Positions 7,527 to 17,300 of a stretch of 64,000 nucleotides of DNA are shown in pieces. The stretch comes from Neiella litorisoli (GTDB taxonomy: Bacteria > Pseudomonadota > Gammaproteobacteria > Enterobacterales > Neiellaceae): NCBI RefSeq assembly GCF_014773395.1, contig NZ_JACXAF010000018.1, positions 39,820 to 103,819 of the forward strand. Direction: 5' to 3'. Each line of letters opens with the position of its first letter. Position 1 is the stretch's first letter. The position numbers and the translations under genes are program-made. The notes under the pieces were generated by a model. It searched no databases. It saw only the letters and a program-made list of their open reading frames with translations, and was not told the origin of the DNA.

Positions 7527-9431
7527 TTATTCTTCGAGCGTACTCAAATCACCCTCATCCTGGCCGAGGGCGCGTGCTCTTAGAACCCGTCGCATAATTT
7601 TGCCACTGCGCGTTTTGGGTAGAGACTCAACAAATTGCACATCTTCGGGTTGTGCAATTTTGCCCAGCTCTTTGGCGACATGCTCTTTAAGCTCCTGCTC
7701 AAGAGCTTTGTCACCAACCAAACCATCACGCAAAATGGCATAGGTGTGAATGGCATTACCTTTCACTTCGTGTGGCAAACCGATTGCGGCGGCTTCCGAT
7801 ACAGCTTGGTGGCTGACCAACGCGCTCTCGATTTCTGCTGTGCCCAGACGATAACCGGATACCTTCAACACTTCGTCCATCCGGCCAATCACCCAGACAT
7901 AACCATCTTCATCGACCTTGGCGGAATCGCCCGCCTTGTAGTATTCCTTGTCGCCATAGTCGCCCCAATACAGCGAGGCATACCGCTCATCATCGCCGTA
8001 AATGGTCCGCGCCATACCTGGCCAAGGATTTTTAATCACCAGCTTACCTTCTTCACCGGCTGGCACTTCGTTGCCTTCATCATCGACCACCGCCACTTCA
8101 TTACCAAAGAATGGCTTGGTACAAGAGCCCGGTTTCAGTGGCGTAATTGGCAACGGCGCAATCATCACACCACCAGTTTCGGTTTGCCACCAAGTATCAA
8201 TAATCGGGCACTTGCTATCGCCGATAACCTCGTAATACCACTTCCAAGCTTCAGGGTTAATTGGCTCACCAACCGAACCTAAGATCCGCAAACTGCTCAG
8301 ATCATGACGCTGTGGCCAGCGCTCACCAAAGCGCATCAAGCCACGGATTGCTGTTGGCGAGGTGTAGAACAGGTTAACGCCATATTTTTCGACCATTTGC
8401 CACAAGCGATTGGGATACGGATAGTTCGGTGCCCCTTCGTACATGACGATAGTGGCCCCGTTAATCAGCGGCGAATACACCAGATAGCTGTGACCGGTGA
8501 TCCAACCTGGGTCGGCCGCACACCACCAACGGTCTTCCGGTTTGACATCGAACAAACAGCGGTGAGTGGTTGAGGTATAAACCGCATAGCCAGCGTGAGT
8601 GTGGAGCATCCCTTTCGGTTTGCCCGTGGTACCTGATGTGTAGAGGATGAACAGCGGATCTTCAGAGTCCAGCACTTCGGTTTCGCACTTGTTGCTGGCG
8701 ACCGGCAACGATTGCAAATCGTGATACCAGAAGTCGCGCTCCGACTCCATTTCGACATCAAGACCGTTGTTGCGAACGGTGATACAGACCTCAATGGTTG
8801 GGCTGCGCTTCATTGCTTCATTGGCAATGGATTTGAGGTCAATCGGCTTACCGCGACGGAAGCCGCCATCGGCCGTAATCAATACGCGACTGTGGGCATC
8901 TTCAATACGCGCCGCCAATGCCTCGTAGGAGAAACCACCATAAACCACTGAATGAACGGCGCCAATTTTGGCACAGGCCAGCATGGCAAAAACCAGCTCT
9001 GGCACCTGCGGCATGTAGATGGTGACCACTTCGCCTTTTTTGACGCCCATACTTTTTAAGGTGTTGGCGAACTTGCTGACTTCGCGGTTAAGTGCGTGAT
9101 ACGAAAACGAGCGCACTGCACCGGCTTCACTCTCCCAGATGATGGCCAGTTTGTTGCGGGTGGCGTCTTCTAAATGACGGTCAATGGCGTTGTGGACAAT
9201 GTTGAAATTGGCGCCAGTGAACCACTTGTAAAACGGTTTGTTGCTGTCGTCGAGGACTTTGTCCCATTTCTTGTACCAACGAAGATGATCGGCCTGCTCG
9301 GCCCAGAATTGCTCCCGGTTTTCACACGAATACTGGTACAGCTGCTCGTACTCAGGAACGTTGGCATTGGCGACGACTTCTGCGCTTGGGTGGTAAATTT
9401 CTGACGACTTCTCAATCGAGTTATCAGCCAT
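7527..9431 (-). CDS. acs: Acetyl-CoA synthetase
   Basis: The protein has 634 residues and makes acetyl-CoA from acetate, ATP and CoA through acetyl-AMP. It has YTSGTTGKPKG (residues 264-274) for ATP binding, DTWWQTETGG with the tryptophan that limits the acyl pocket to acetate, WVIGRMDEVLKVSGYRLGTAEIE at the C-terminal hinge, and PKTRSGKIMRR whose lysine is the usual acetylation control site. Length is near the usual 650. It is divergent from an acetate-type symporter, and close to the CrbS/CrbR pair that controls acs in Vibrio. The intergenic region has palindromes that could serve that control. Confidence 0.97.
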   Translation of the reverse strand: MADNSIEKSSEIYHPSAEVVANANVPEYEQLYQYSCENREQFWAEQADHLRWYKKWDKVLDDSNKPFYKWFTGANFNIVHNAIDRHLEDATRNKLAIIWESEAGAVRSFSYHALNREVSKFANTLKSMGVKKGEVVTIYMPQVPELVFAMLACAKIGAVHSVVYGGFSYEALAARIEDAHSRVLITADGGFRRGKPIDLKSIANEAMKRSPTIEVCITVRNNGLDVEMESERDFWYHDLQSLPVASNKCETEVLDSEDPLFILYTSGTTGKPKGMLHTHAGYAVYTSTTHRCLFDVKPEDRWWCAADPGWITGHSYLVYSPLINGATIVMYEGAPNYPYPNRLWQMVEKYGVNLFYTSPTAIRGLMRFGERWPQRHDLSSLRILGSVGEPINPEAWKWYYEVIGDSKCPIIDTWWQTETGGVMIAPLPITPLKPGSCTKPFFGNEVAVVDDEGNEVPAGEEGKLVIKNPWPGMARTIYGDDERYASLYWGDYGDKEYYKAGDSAKVDEDGYVWVIGRMDEVLKVSGYRLGTAEIESALVSHQAVSEAAAIGLPHEVKGNAIHTYAILRDGLVGDKALEQELKEHVAKELGKIAQPEDVQFVESLPKTRSGKIMRRVLRARALGQDEGDLSTLEE

Positions 9432-9766
9432 GAGGGTTTTCTCCAGTTTGACTTATTATGTACCGCCCCGATCAATCCTCAACGGAGAACAAAATCGGGC
9501 GATGAGTTGCGTTGCCAGAAAAAGCTAGATGGCCAAAAAACAAACAACCATTGGACTTTGGTCTAACCAAAATGAATTTGTGACATAGCACTAAGAGCTT
9601 GGTCTCAAAACGTTTTTATTTAGACTAAAGTCGACTTTCTAAATTGGTGAACCCTTTCTAGGTTGATTTTCAGGCCGACAAAGCCAGTTGATCTCCGGGG
9701 TGTTTGGGACGTTGAGATCAGGTGCTCAATGACGGTCCTCAAATACACAAACAAGGGAAAAAACCC
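9432..9766. promoter_or_regulatory. Shared acs / symporter control region with two palindromes
   Basis: The region separates divergent acs and the DUF4212-symporter operon. It holds TTTGGT-CTA-ACCAAA (9557-9571) and the perfect 12-base palindrome AAAGTCGACTTT (9627-9638), flanked by TTTAG and CTAAA. These are candidate sites for CrbR or another acetate regulator. No coding frame is convincing here. Confidence 0.45.
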
Positions 9767-10033
9767 ATGGCTTTCGAAAATGAACAACTGGCCAAAGAGT
9801 ACTGGAAAGCGAACCTTCGTCTGATGTTGACGTTGCTCGTGATCTGGTTCGTGGCCTCCTTCGGACTCGGCATTTTGTTGGCTGAACCACTCAACGTGAT
9901 CCGCCTTGGTGGCGTCAAACTAGGCTTCTGGTTTGCTCAGCAAGGCTCGATATATATCTTTGTCGCCCTGATTTTCGTCTACGTCTGGCAGATGAATAAG
10001 CTCGATCAGAAATTCGGCGTCAGGGAGGAATAA
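9767..10033 (+). CDS. DUF4212 small subunit of sodium/solute symporter
   Basis: The protein has 88 residues with two membrane segments (LMLTLLVIWFVASFGLGILL and GSIYIFVALIFVYVWQM). YWKANLRLM just before the first one is typical of DUF4212, the small partner of VC_2705-type symporters. The ATG at 9767 is preferred over an upstream frame extension because an AAGGGAAA site stands just before it. Two bases separate its stop from the symporter start, so the two are translated together. Confidence 0.9.
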   Translation: MAFENEQLAKEYWKANLRLMLTLLVIWFVASFGLGILLAEPLNVIRLGGVKLGFWFAQQGSIYIFVALIFVYVWQMNKLDQKFGVREE

Positions 10034-10035
10034 TC

Positions 10036-11742
10036 ATGGATATCCAAACACTTACCTTCCTGATTGTGGGGGCATCATTTGCTCTTTACATCGGTATTGC
10101 GATTTGGGCCAGAGCCGGTTCTACCAAAGAGTTTTATGTGGCTGGCGGTGGTGTTCACCCCGTTGCCAACGGTATGGCCACGGCAGCTGACTGGATGAGT
10201 GCGGCATCGTTCATTTCGATGGCTGGCTTGATTTCGTTCATGGGTTACGACGGTGGTGTTTACCTGATGGGGTGGACCGGCGGTTACGTGTTGCTGGCCC
10301 TTTGTCTGGCGCCATACTTGCGTAAATTCGGCAAATTCACCGTGCCCGATTTTGTTGGTGATCGTTACTACTCGCAAGCGGCGCGAACCGTTGCCGTGTT
10401 CTGTGCCATCTTCGTGTCATTCACCTACGTTGCCGGTCAGATGCGCGGCGTTGGCGTGGTGTTCAGCCGCTTCCTTGAAGTCGATATTGAATGGGGCGTG
10501 GTCATCGGCATGGCGATTGTGTTCTTCTACGCCGTACTCGGTGGCATGAAAGGCATCACCTACACTCAGGTGGCGCAGTACTGCGTACTGATTTTTGCTT
10601 ATCTGGTACCTGCGGTGTTCATCTCCATCATGATGACCGGCACGGTATTCCCTCAAATCGGTTTGGGCAGCGAGCTTGTCAGTGAGCCTGGGGTCTATTT
10701 GATGGACAAACTTGACGGCTTGTCGACCGAACTTGGCTTTGCCGCCTATACCGATGGCTCCAAGGCGACCATTGACGTGTTCTTTATTACCGCAGCCTTG
10801 ATGGTGGGAACCGCCGGATTACCACACGTTATTGTGCGTTTCTTCACTGTACCCAAAGTACGTGATGCGCGGATCTCAGCGGGCTGGGCATTGGTATTCA
10901 TTGCCATTCTCTACACCACTGCACCTGCCATCGCGGCGTTTGCCCGAGTCAATATGATTGACACCATCAACGGCACCGATATGCAAGGCACTCAATATGA
11001 AGAAGCACCAAGTTGGGTGAAGAACTGGGAAGAAACCGGTCTGATCAAGTGGGAAGACAAGAATAACGACGGTCGTATGTTCTACGCTGCTGATGAGCGT
11101 AATGAAATGAAGATTGACCGCGACATCATGGTGCTTGCCAACCCTGAAATTGCTAACCTGCCGAATTGGGTGATTGCCTTGGTTGCAGCTGGTGGCGTTG
11201 CCGCCGCACTGTCAACCGCTGCGGGTCTGCTGCTGGTGATTTCAACCGCTATCTCTCACGACTTGTTGAAACGAAACTTTGCCCCCAATATCTCTGATAA
11301 ACAGGAGCTACTCGCCGCCCGACTGGCCGCTGCGGCTGCGATTTGTGTGGCCGGCTACTTCGGTATTAATCCGCCGGGATTCGTTGCTCAGGTGGTGGCA
11401 TTCGCCTTTGGCTTGGCAGCCAGCTCCTTCTTCCCGGCAATTATTCTTGGCATCTTCTCTAAGACCATGAATAAAGAAGGCGCCATTGCCGGTATGTTGT
11501 CAGGGATCACCTTTACCGCCGCATACATCATCTACTTTAAGTTCATTAACCCAGCAGGCAACGTGCCTGAAAACTGGTGGTTTGGTATCTCACCAGAAGG
11601 TATCGGTACGCTGGGTATGATTGTGAACTTTGTAGTGTCCATTGCGGTGAGCAAGGTGACTGCGCCGGTGCCTGAAGATGTGCAGGACATGGTTGAGTCC
11701 ATTCGCTTCCCGAAAGGCGCGGGTGAAGCTCACGATCATTAA
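10036..11742 (+). CDS. Sodium:solute symporter, VC_2705 subfamily (acetate/ActP-like)
   Basis: The protein has 568 residues of the SSS family. It begins with LTFLIVGASFALYIGIAIWARAGSTKEFYVAGGG and has GMATAADWMSAASFISMAGL, the sodium-site segment. It also has the long charged loop (PSWVKNWEETGLIKWEDKNN) before the last third that marks the VC_2705 group, then VAAALSTAAGLLLVISTAISHDL. It lies in the inner membrane and probably imports acetate or a related short acid with sodium. It follows the DUF4212 subunit and is divergent from acs, which supports acetate. Other monocarboxylates are possible. Confidence 0.9.
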   Translation: MDIQTLTFLIVGASFALYIGIAIWARAGSTKEFYVAGGGVHPVANGMATAADWMSAASFISMAGLISFMGYDGGVYLMGWTGGYVLLALCLAPYLRKFGKFTVPDFVGDRYYSQAARTVAVFCAIFVSFTYVAGQMRGVGVVFSRFLEVDIEWGVVIGMAIVFFYAVLGGMKGITYTQVAQYCVLIFAYLVPAVFISIMMTGTVFPQIGLGSELVSEPGVYLMDKLDGLSTELGFAAYTDGSKATIDVFFITAALMVGTAGLPHVIVRFFTVPKVRDARISAGWALVFIAILYTTAPAIAAFARVNMIDTINGTDMQGTQYEEAPSWVKNWEETGLIKWEDKNNDGRMFYAADERNEMKIDRDIMVLANPEIANLPNWVIALVAAGGVAAALSTAAGLLLVISTAISHDLLKRNFAPNISDKQELLAARLAAAAAICVAGYFGINPPGFVAQVVAFAFGLAASSFFPAIILGIFSKTMNKEGAIAGMLSGITFTAAYIIYFKFINPAGNVPENWWFGISPEGIGTLGMIVNFVVSIAVSKVTAPVPEDVQDMVESIRFPKGAGEAHDH

Positions 11743-11755
11743 CCCCCCCGAGCAT

Positions 11756-11775
11756 CTGCCACATGGATGTGGCAG
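11756..11775. repeat. Hairpin CTGCCACAT / ATGTGGCAG after the symporter gene
   Basis: A perfect 9-base stem with a 2-base loop lies between the symporter stop and the DUF294 gene. The apex CATGGATG and the outer CTGCC/GGCAG resemble the hairpins of the repeat elements at 17.9-18.1 kb, so it may be a worn third copy. No T run follows, so it is not a clear terminator. Confidence 0.5.
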
Positions 11776-11808
11776 TTGGCTATCACAACAAAAAAGAGGG
11801 TCAGAAAA

Positions 11809-13617
11809 ATGGATGACGCACAACTTCCTGATGTTCTGACTTTTCTTGCTCAAACAGCGCCGTTTTCGGAACTTCCGGAAGCGGCGTTAACCGATTTATG
11901 CAACCACCTTCACATTCGCTACCTTGCTCGCAATCAAACCAGTGACTTGCTGCAGTCATCCCAACTTCATTGGCTGCGAAGTGGTGTCGTCCAGCTGATG
12001 AAAAATCAGCAAATTGTCGACCATATTGATACCGGCGGCTGCTTCGGCCAGCCTTTACCCGGCCATCCCGCAGGCAGCTCACTACAAGTGTTGCAAGACG
12101 CCTTAGTTTATTCCTTTGAGCACGCTGCCATTGCCGAGTTGGCTCAACAATATCAGGCCATCGGTCGTTTCTTAGAGCAATCAGACAAACGTTATTTGGC
12201 GCTGGAAAAGTCCAATGCAACACCATCATTGCAAGCGCCTATTGGTGACTTACTCAAACGTCAGTTAGTTTCCATTAAACCCGATGCCAGCATCGTTCAG
12301 GCCGCTAAGCGGATGACCCAAGAGCGGGTGTCGGCTTTGGTGGTGATGCGAGATGACCGTCTATTTGGCATGCTGACCGATCGTGATTTACGCAGCAGAG
12401 TGCTGGCCGCGGGCTTATCGCCCGACATTTTGGTCGATGAAGTAATGACGCATCCGGTGCATACCATAGAACAAGATGCCAGCGTCATTGATGCGCTGTT
12501 GACCATGTCAGCGCAACAAATTCACCATTTACCCGTCACCGATGGCGACACCATTATCGGTTTGATTTCCAGTACTGATCTGCTGGCTCTGGCACAAGCC
12601 AATCCACTCTATTTAGTTGGTGAAATCGCCCGCCAGAATAGTCCCCAAGACGTCGAACAGTGTTGCCAGCAGTTACCGGCGTTAATTGACACCATGTTGC
12701 GTCAAGGCATGCGCAGTGATCGCATTAGTCAGCTGATCACCTTGGTTGCCGATATCGCTTGCCGCCGGTTGCTGGTGCTTGCCGAAGCGGAATTAGGGCC
12801 ACCGCCGCAAGCCTATGCGTGGTTGTGTTTTGGCTCTCAGGCGCGGCAAGATATGTCGGCCAGCAGCGATCAAGACAACGGCCTGCTGTTGGCTGAACCA
12901 CCGACTCACGAGCACGAAGTCTACTTCCAACAGCTGGCTGAGCGGGTTTGCCAAAGTCTCGACCGCTGTGGCTTTGTCACTTGTCCGGGCAATATCATGG
13001 CCAGCAATGAGCAGTACCGGATGGCGCGGTTAGAATGGCTGGCGCAGTTTAGACGCTGGTTGCAAAGTAGCGATCCTCAAGCATTGCTCAACGCCAGTAT
13101 TTTCTTTGATTTTCGTGCGATTACCGATCCCCATGGACTGGCCGAACAACTGCACAATCAGCTCAAGTCGCTGTGCCAACAAGACCAAATTTTTCTTGCC
13201 GCTTTGGCCCGCAATGCCACCGCCCAAAAACCACCGATTGGTCTGTTTGGCCGACTCATTCTGGAGCGTGACGGTCAAGGCTCGAAAGGCATCGAACTGA
13301 AAAAGCGAGCACTCGCGCCTTTAGTAGAGATCAGCAGGGTTTATGGCTTGGCCGCCGCCGCAGATGAAGCCGGCGTCGCAGCGAGGCTAAAAGCAGCCCA
13401 AGTCGATGGCAAATTGAGCACCACAGATACCAATAACCTGATTGAATGCTGGCAATTTTTGCTCGGCTTGCGCCTGACATTAAATCAACAGCAACAAACA
13501 TTACTCAAACCACAGCAACTGACCGATTTGCAGCGTCATCAGCTGAAAGAATGTTTTGCCCTCATTGAACAAGCGCAACAAGCGGTGCTGGTGAAATTTT
13601 CCGGAGGGCGCGGTTAG
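11809..13617 (+). CDS. CNMP-like / CBS pair / DUF294 nucleotidyltransferase protein
   Basis: The ATG at 11809 follows an AGAGGG site; an upstream in-frame extension through the hairpin is unlikely. The 602-residue protein has a degenerate cyclic-nucleotide-binding fold (first 130 residues), two CBS domains (about 155-270, with FGMLTDRDLRSRV and GLISSTDLLAL), and a GlnD-like nucleotidyltransferase core with CFGSQARQDMSASSDQDNGL. A DUF294 C-terminal helical domain completes it. It is cytoplasmic, and CBS domains usually sense adenine nucleotides. This gene type is commonly found beside VC_2705 symporters and CrbS kinases, suggesting a role in acetate signalling or uptake control. The enzyme substrate is unknown. 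Confidence 0.85.
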   Translation: MDDAQLPDVLTFLAQTAPFSELPEAALTDLCNHLHIRYLARNQTSDLLQSSQLHWLRSGVVQLMKNQQIVDHIDTGGCFGQPLPGHPAGSSLQVLQDALVYSFEHAAIAELAQQYQAIGRFLEQSDKRYLALEKSNATPSLQAPIGDLLKRQLVSIKPDASIVQAAKRMTQERVSALVVMRDDRLFGMLTDRDLRSRVLAAGLSPDILVDEVMTHPVHTIEQDASVIDALLTMSAQQIHHLPVTDGDTIIGLISSTDLLALAQANPLYLVGEIARQNSPQDVEQCCQQLPALIDTMLRQGMRSDRISQLITLVADIACRRLLVLAEAELGPPPQAYAWLCFGSQARQDMSASSDQDNGLLLAEPPTHEHEVYFQQLAERVCQSLDRCGFVTCPGNIMASNEQYRMARLEWLAQFRRWLQSSDPQALLNASIFFDFRAITDPHGLAEQLHNQLKSLCQQDQIFLAALARNATAQKPPIGLFGRLILERDGQGSKGIELKKRALAPLVEISRVYGLAAAADEAGVAARLKAAQVDGKLSTTDTNNLIECWQFLLGLRLTLNQQQQTLLKPQQLTDLQRHQLKECFALIEQAQQAVLVKFSGGRG

Positions 13618-14307
13618 ATGTGGCTGCAATTTCGTCTCAATCGCCAGATCGCCAAAGCACGTCGAGCGCTAATCAAAACGCCCAATCCAGTCCTATCCGA
13701 GTATTTGAATGCACTGCCAAGGCGCTTTGACCAACCCTTATCGCAAAGTCAGATACTGGCGCTTGATTTGGAGCTGACCGGCCTTGACGCCAAGCGTCAT
13801 CAAATTGTCTCCCTTGGTTATGTCGCGACCGATAACTTGAGTATTGCACTGGGTACGGCGCACCAACACCTGATCCAAGTAGCAGGAAGCGTGGGTGATA
13901 GCGCCATTATTCACCATCTCACCGATGCCGATTTAGCCGCTGCGCAGCCCTTATCTGAGGCGATGAATCAATTAGTTGCAGCAATGTGCGGACGAGTATT
14001 GTTGTGCCACCATGCACCGCTGGACGCAGCATTTTTGCAGCAAGCCTTTGTCAGCTGCTTTGGCACACGACTGCCGCTACTCGTGATCGACACTCAACAA
14101 ATTGAAAAACGCCGACAAGAACGCACCGCTCCCAACGTACCTTTGCACCGGCTCCGTTTACATCATTGTCGGCAACACTATGGTTTGCCATTGTCGTCGG
14201 GCCATCAGGCTCTTGGTGATGCCATTGCTTGCGCCGAGTTACTGATGGCACAGCAGGCCCACCAAACATCTGTGAGTCGTCTTGCCGATGTCGTGCAATT
14301 GGCTTGA
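13618..14307 (+). CDS. DEDDh 3'-5' exonuclease (DnaQ/PolC epsilon-like)
   Basis: The protein has 229 residues. The exonuclease motifs are ILALDLELTGLD (ExoI with Asp and Glu), CHHAPLDAAFL (ExoII) and SGHQALGDAIACAELL (ExoIII with His and Asp), so all catalytic residues are present. It starts directly after the DUF294 stop with no gap, so the two are coupled. It is not the replicative epsilon subunit itself, which lacks this N-terminal leader (LNRQIAKARRALI). The pairing of DUF294 protein and exonuclease next to acetate genes recurs in gammaproteobacteria, but what the nuclease does there is not known to me. Confidence 0.85.
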   Translation: MWLQFRLNRQIAKARRALIKTPNPVLSEYLNALPRRFDQPLSQSQILALDLELTGLDAKRHQIVSLGYVATDNLSIALGTAHQHLIQVAGSVGDSAIIHHLTDADLAAAQPLSEAMNQLVAAMCGRVLLCHHAPLDAAFLQQAFVSCFGTRLPLLVIDTQQIEKRRQERTAPNVPLHRLRLHHCRQHYGLPLSSGHQALGDAIACAELLMAQQAHQTSVSRLADVVQLA

Positions 14308-14369
14308 CGCTGCAACGCTTCAATGCCAAGGTCTGGAGCAACGAATTAGAGCTTAGGATTGAGTAAGTT

Positions 14370-17300
14370 ATGCTGACCCAATGGCAACTGATTGTGATCA
14401 GTTTTGGCTACATCGGCCTGTTGTTTTTGTTGGCCTGGTTTGGTGATCAGCAAAAGTTTCAGCTCAGTGCTCGGATCCGTCCTTGGATCTACGGCCTTTC
14501 ACTGGGGGTCTACTGCTCATCGTGGAGCTTTCTGGGCACCTCGGCACAAGCTTCTTCGGCAAGTTTTTCACACCTGCCGATTTACCTCGGCCCCATCGCC
14601 CTGTTTCTATTCGCTTGGCCATTAATTCAACGCATGATGCGAGTCAGCCACAAACTGCAGCTGACCTCGATTGCCGATTTAATTGCATCTCGTTTTGGTA
14701 AATCGCAAGGCTTAGCGTTGAGCGTGACCTTGGTCGCGCTGATTGGCACCATGCCTTATTTGGCGCTGCAAATTAAAGCCATCGTTTACAGCGTGCAATT
14801 GATGAGCCCAACCACGTTCAGCGATGCTGAATTAGGCTTTATGATTGCTCTGGTGCTGGCGATATTTACTATGTTGTTCGGCATCCGCACGGTCGATATG
14901 ACCGAGCGTCATCCTGGCATTATGCTGGCCATTGCCTTCGAGTCCATCGTCAAAGTACTGGCCTTTTTGCTGGTTGGCTTGGTGGTCTGTTTTGTGTTTT
15001 TCTCATCCCCTATCGAGTTGTGGCAGTCGGCAGCTGAAGCCGGCATGTCAGAGCAACAAATCGGTTGGCCCAGTATGCCCGCCATGCTTGGCTCCACCAT
15101 TGTCGTTGCGGCCGCCTTCTTATGTTTACCACGCCAGTTCCACGTCATGGTGGTGGAAAGCCGAGGTGCCGAAGAAGCAAAAACATCACGCTGGTTGTTC
15201 CCACTTTACTTGCTGGTCTTTGCCCTGTTTGCCGCACCACTTGGGGTTGCCGGTTATCTCATGTTGGGACAACAGGTTGATCCGGACGCTTACGTATTAA
15301 TGCTGCCACAACACCAAGGCTATGAATGGCTTTCGGTACTGGCATTTCTGGGGGCGTTATCAGCTGCCAGTTCGATGGTCATTGTGTCTAGCATTGCGCT
15401 GGCGACCATGGTCAGCAATGAAATCTTCCTGCCGTTGATGTTCAAACGTGGCTTTGATCAGCGCGCGCGCACCTTTGATGATTTTAACCAGCGCGTGCTT
15501 TTTATTCGTCGCGGCCTGATTGTGTTGGTGATCATCCTCGGCTACACCGCTTTTCTGCTGGCGCCGCCAGATACCCTCAGCAGCCTCGGTGAAATTGCAT
15601 TCGCCGCCATTGCGCAATTAGCGCCAGGCTTACTAGCCGCATTTTACTGGCGCTGGGCCAACCGCATCGGCGTCGCCCTTGGCTTATTGCTCGGCGCAAC
15701 AAACTGGTTGTTGTGGGTCGTATTCCCCCACTTTGGCGTCCTGTCGGTGCCACCTTGGTTAGAGATTGATGGCATCTCGGCGATCACCGCTGGCACCTTA
15801 TTCAGCCTTGGCAGTAATGTGTTCGGTTTATGGTTTGGTAGCAGCTGGGCCAGACCAACCGTCGTTGAGCGCATTCAGGCAGGTCAGTTTCAAGAGCGTC
15901 ATAATCCCGAAAGCCAGCTACCGCGCCGTATTAGCCAAATCAGCGTCACTGAGATGAAAGCCCTGGCGGCACGTTTTGTCGGCGATCGCCGCGCCGATTC
16001 CACTTTTCGACAGTTTGAGCGCAGCATGCGCAACCATGACATCAAACCCGGGACGGCTCGTTTCCAGCAAACCTTATTAACCCATAGCGAACGCTTGCTT
16101 GGCAGTGTCATGGGCGCCAGCTCAGCCAAGTTGCTGTTATCCTCTGCGCTGGAAGGCCGCGACATTGCCCTTGATGAAATTGCGCAATTGGTTGAACAAA
16201 CCTCGTCTGAGCGTATTGAGTTCAGTCAAACCTTACTGCAAGGGGCGATTGAAAATGCCGGCGAAGGGATGTCGGTGATTGATGCCGATTTACGCTTGGT
16301 GGCATGGAACAAGCGCTACCTCGATTTGTTTCAATACCCTGATGGCATGGTCGAAGTGGGTACGCCCATTGCCAACTTAATTCGCTATAACATTTCCCGC
16401 GGGCTGTGTGGTGAAGGCGCTATTGAAGAGCAAGTTCAGAACCGCGTTGCTCACCTGCGCCGCGGTACATCACACACCTCGGAGCGGACTCTGCCCGATC
16501 ATCGGGTGATTCTGATCCGCGGTAACCCAATGCCTTCGGGTGGTTTTGTCATGACGTTCTCCGATGTCACAGTCTATCGAGAAGCCCAGCATGCCTTGCA
16601 GCGAGCGAACGAGGAGCTGGAAACCCGCGTCACCGAGCGAACCCATGCGCTGCAAGAAGCCAACAGTGCGTTGGAGCAGGCTAACTTTAACAAGAGTCAT
16701 TACTTACGCACCTGCAGCCATGATTTGATGCAACCGCTAGAGGCCGCCCGCCTGTTCAGCTCGGCATTAGGACAGCAGCGCGATCTAACCATTTCCCATC
16801 GAGATCTGCTCACCAATCTCAATAAATCGCTGGCCACGGCCAGTGAACTTCTTAATGACATGGGCGATGTTGCTCGAATTGAATCTGGCCGGATCAAGCC
16901 AGTGACAACGTCATTCCCAGTGAAAGATTTGTTCGATATTTTGAGCCGCGAGTTCTCCGCACTGGCTACCCAATATCAAATCGATTTTCGAGTTCAGAGC
17001 AACAGCATGTGGTTGCACTCGGATCTGAAGCTGCTGCGGCGGATCTTGCAGAACCTGCTAACCAATGCCTTTCGTTATGCCAGCGGCAGCAAGGTATTAC
17101 TAGGCTGCCGACGCAGTCAGGGTGAAATGCTGATCCAAGTGATTGATAACGGCCCGGGCATTGATCCCGATAAGCATCAAACTGTGTTTGAGGCTTTTAC
17201 CCGCCTTGAGGGTCAAAAACGGGTCGCCGCTCAGGGCTTGGGCTTAGGCTTGAACATTGCTCAGGGTTTCTGTCGTATTCTCGGCCACGATATTGACTTG

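Noticed and set aside
7635..8282. 215-codon open frame on the plus strand inside acs
   Set aside because: It lies wholly antisense to a well-supported acs gene and has no recognisable domain or ribosome site.
9579..9594. Possible CRP site TGTGACATAGCACT before acs
   Set aside because: Only one half matches; the second half of the palindrome is missing.
14932..15300. 122-codon frame within crbS
   Set aside because: Out-of-frame shadow of the symporter-like domain.
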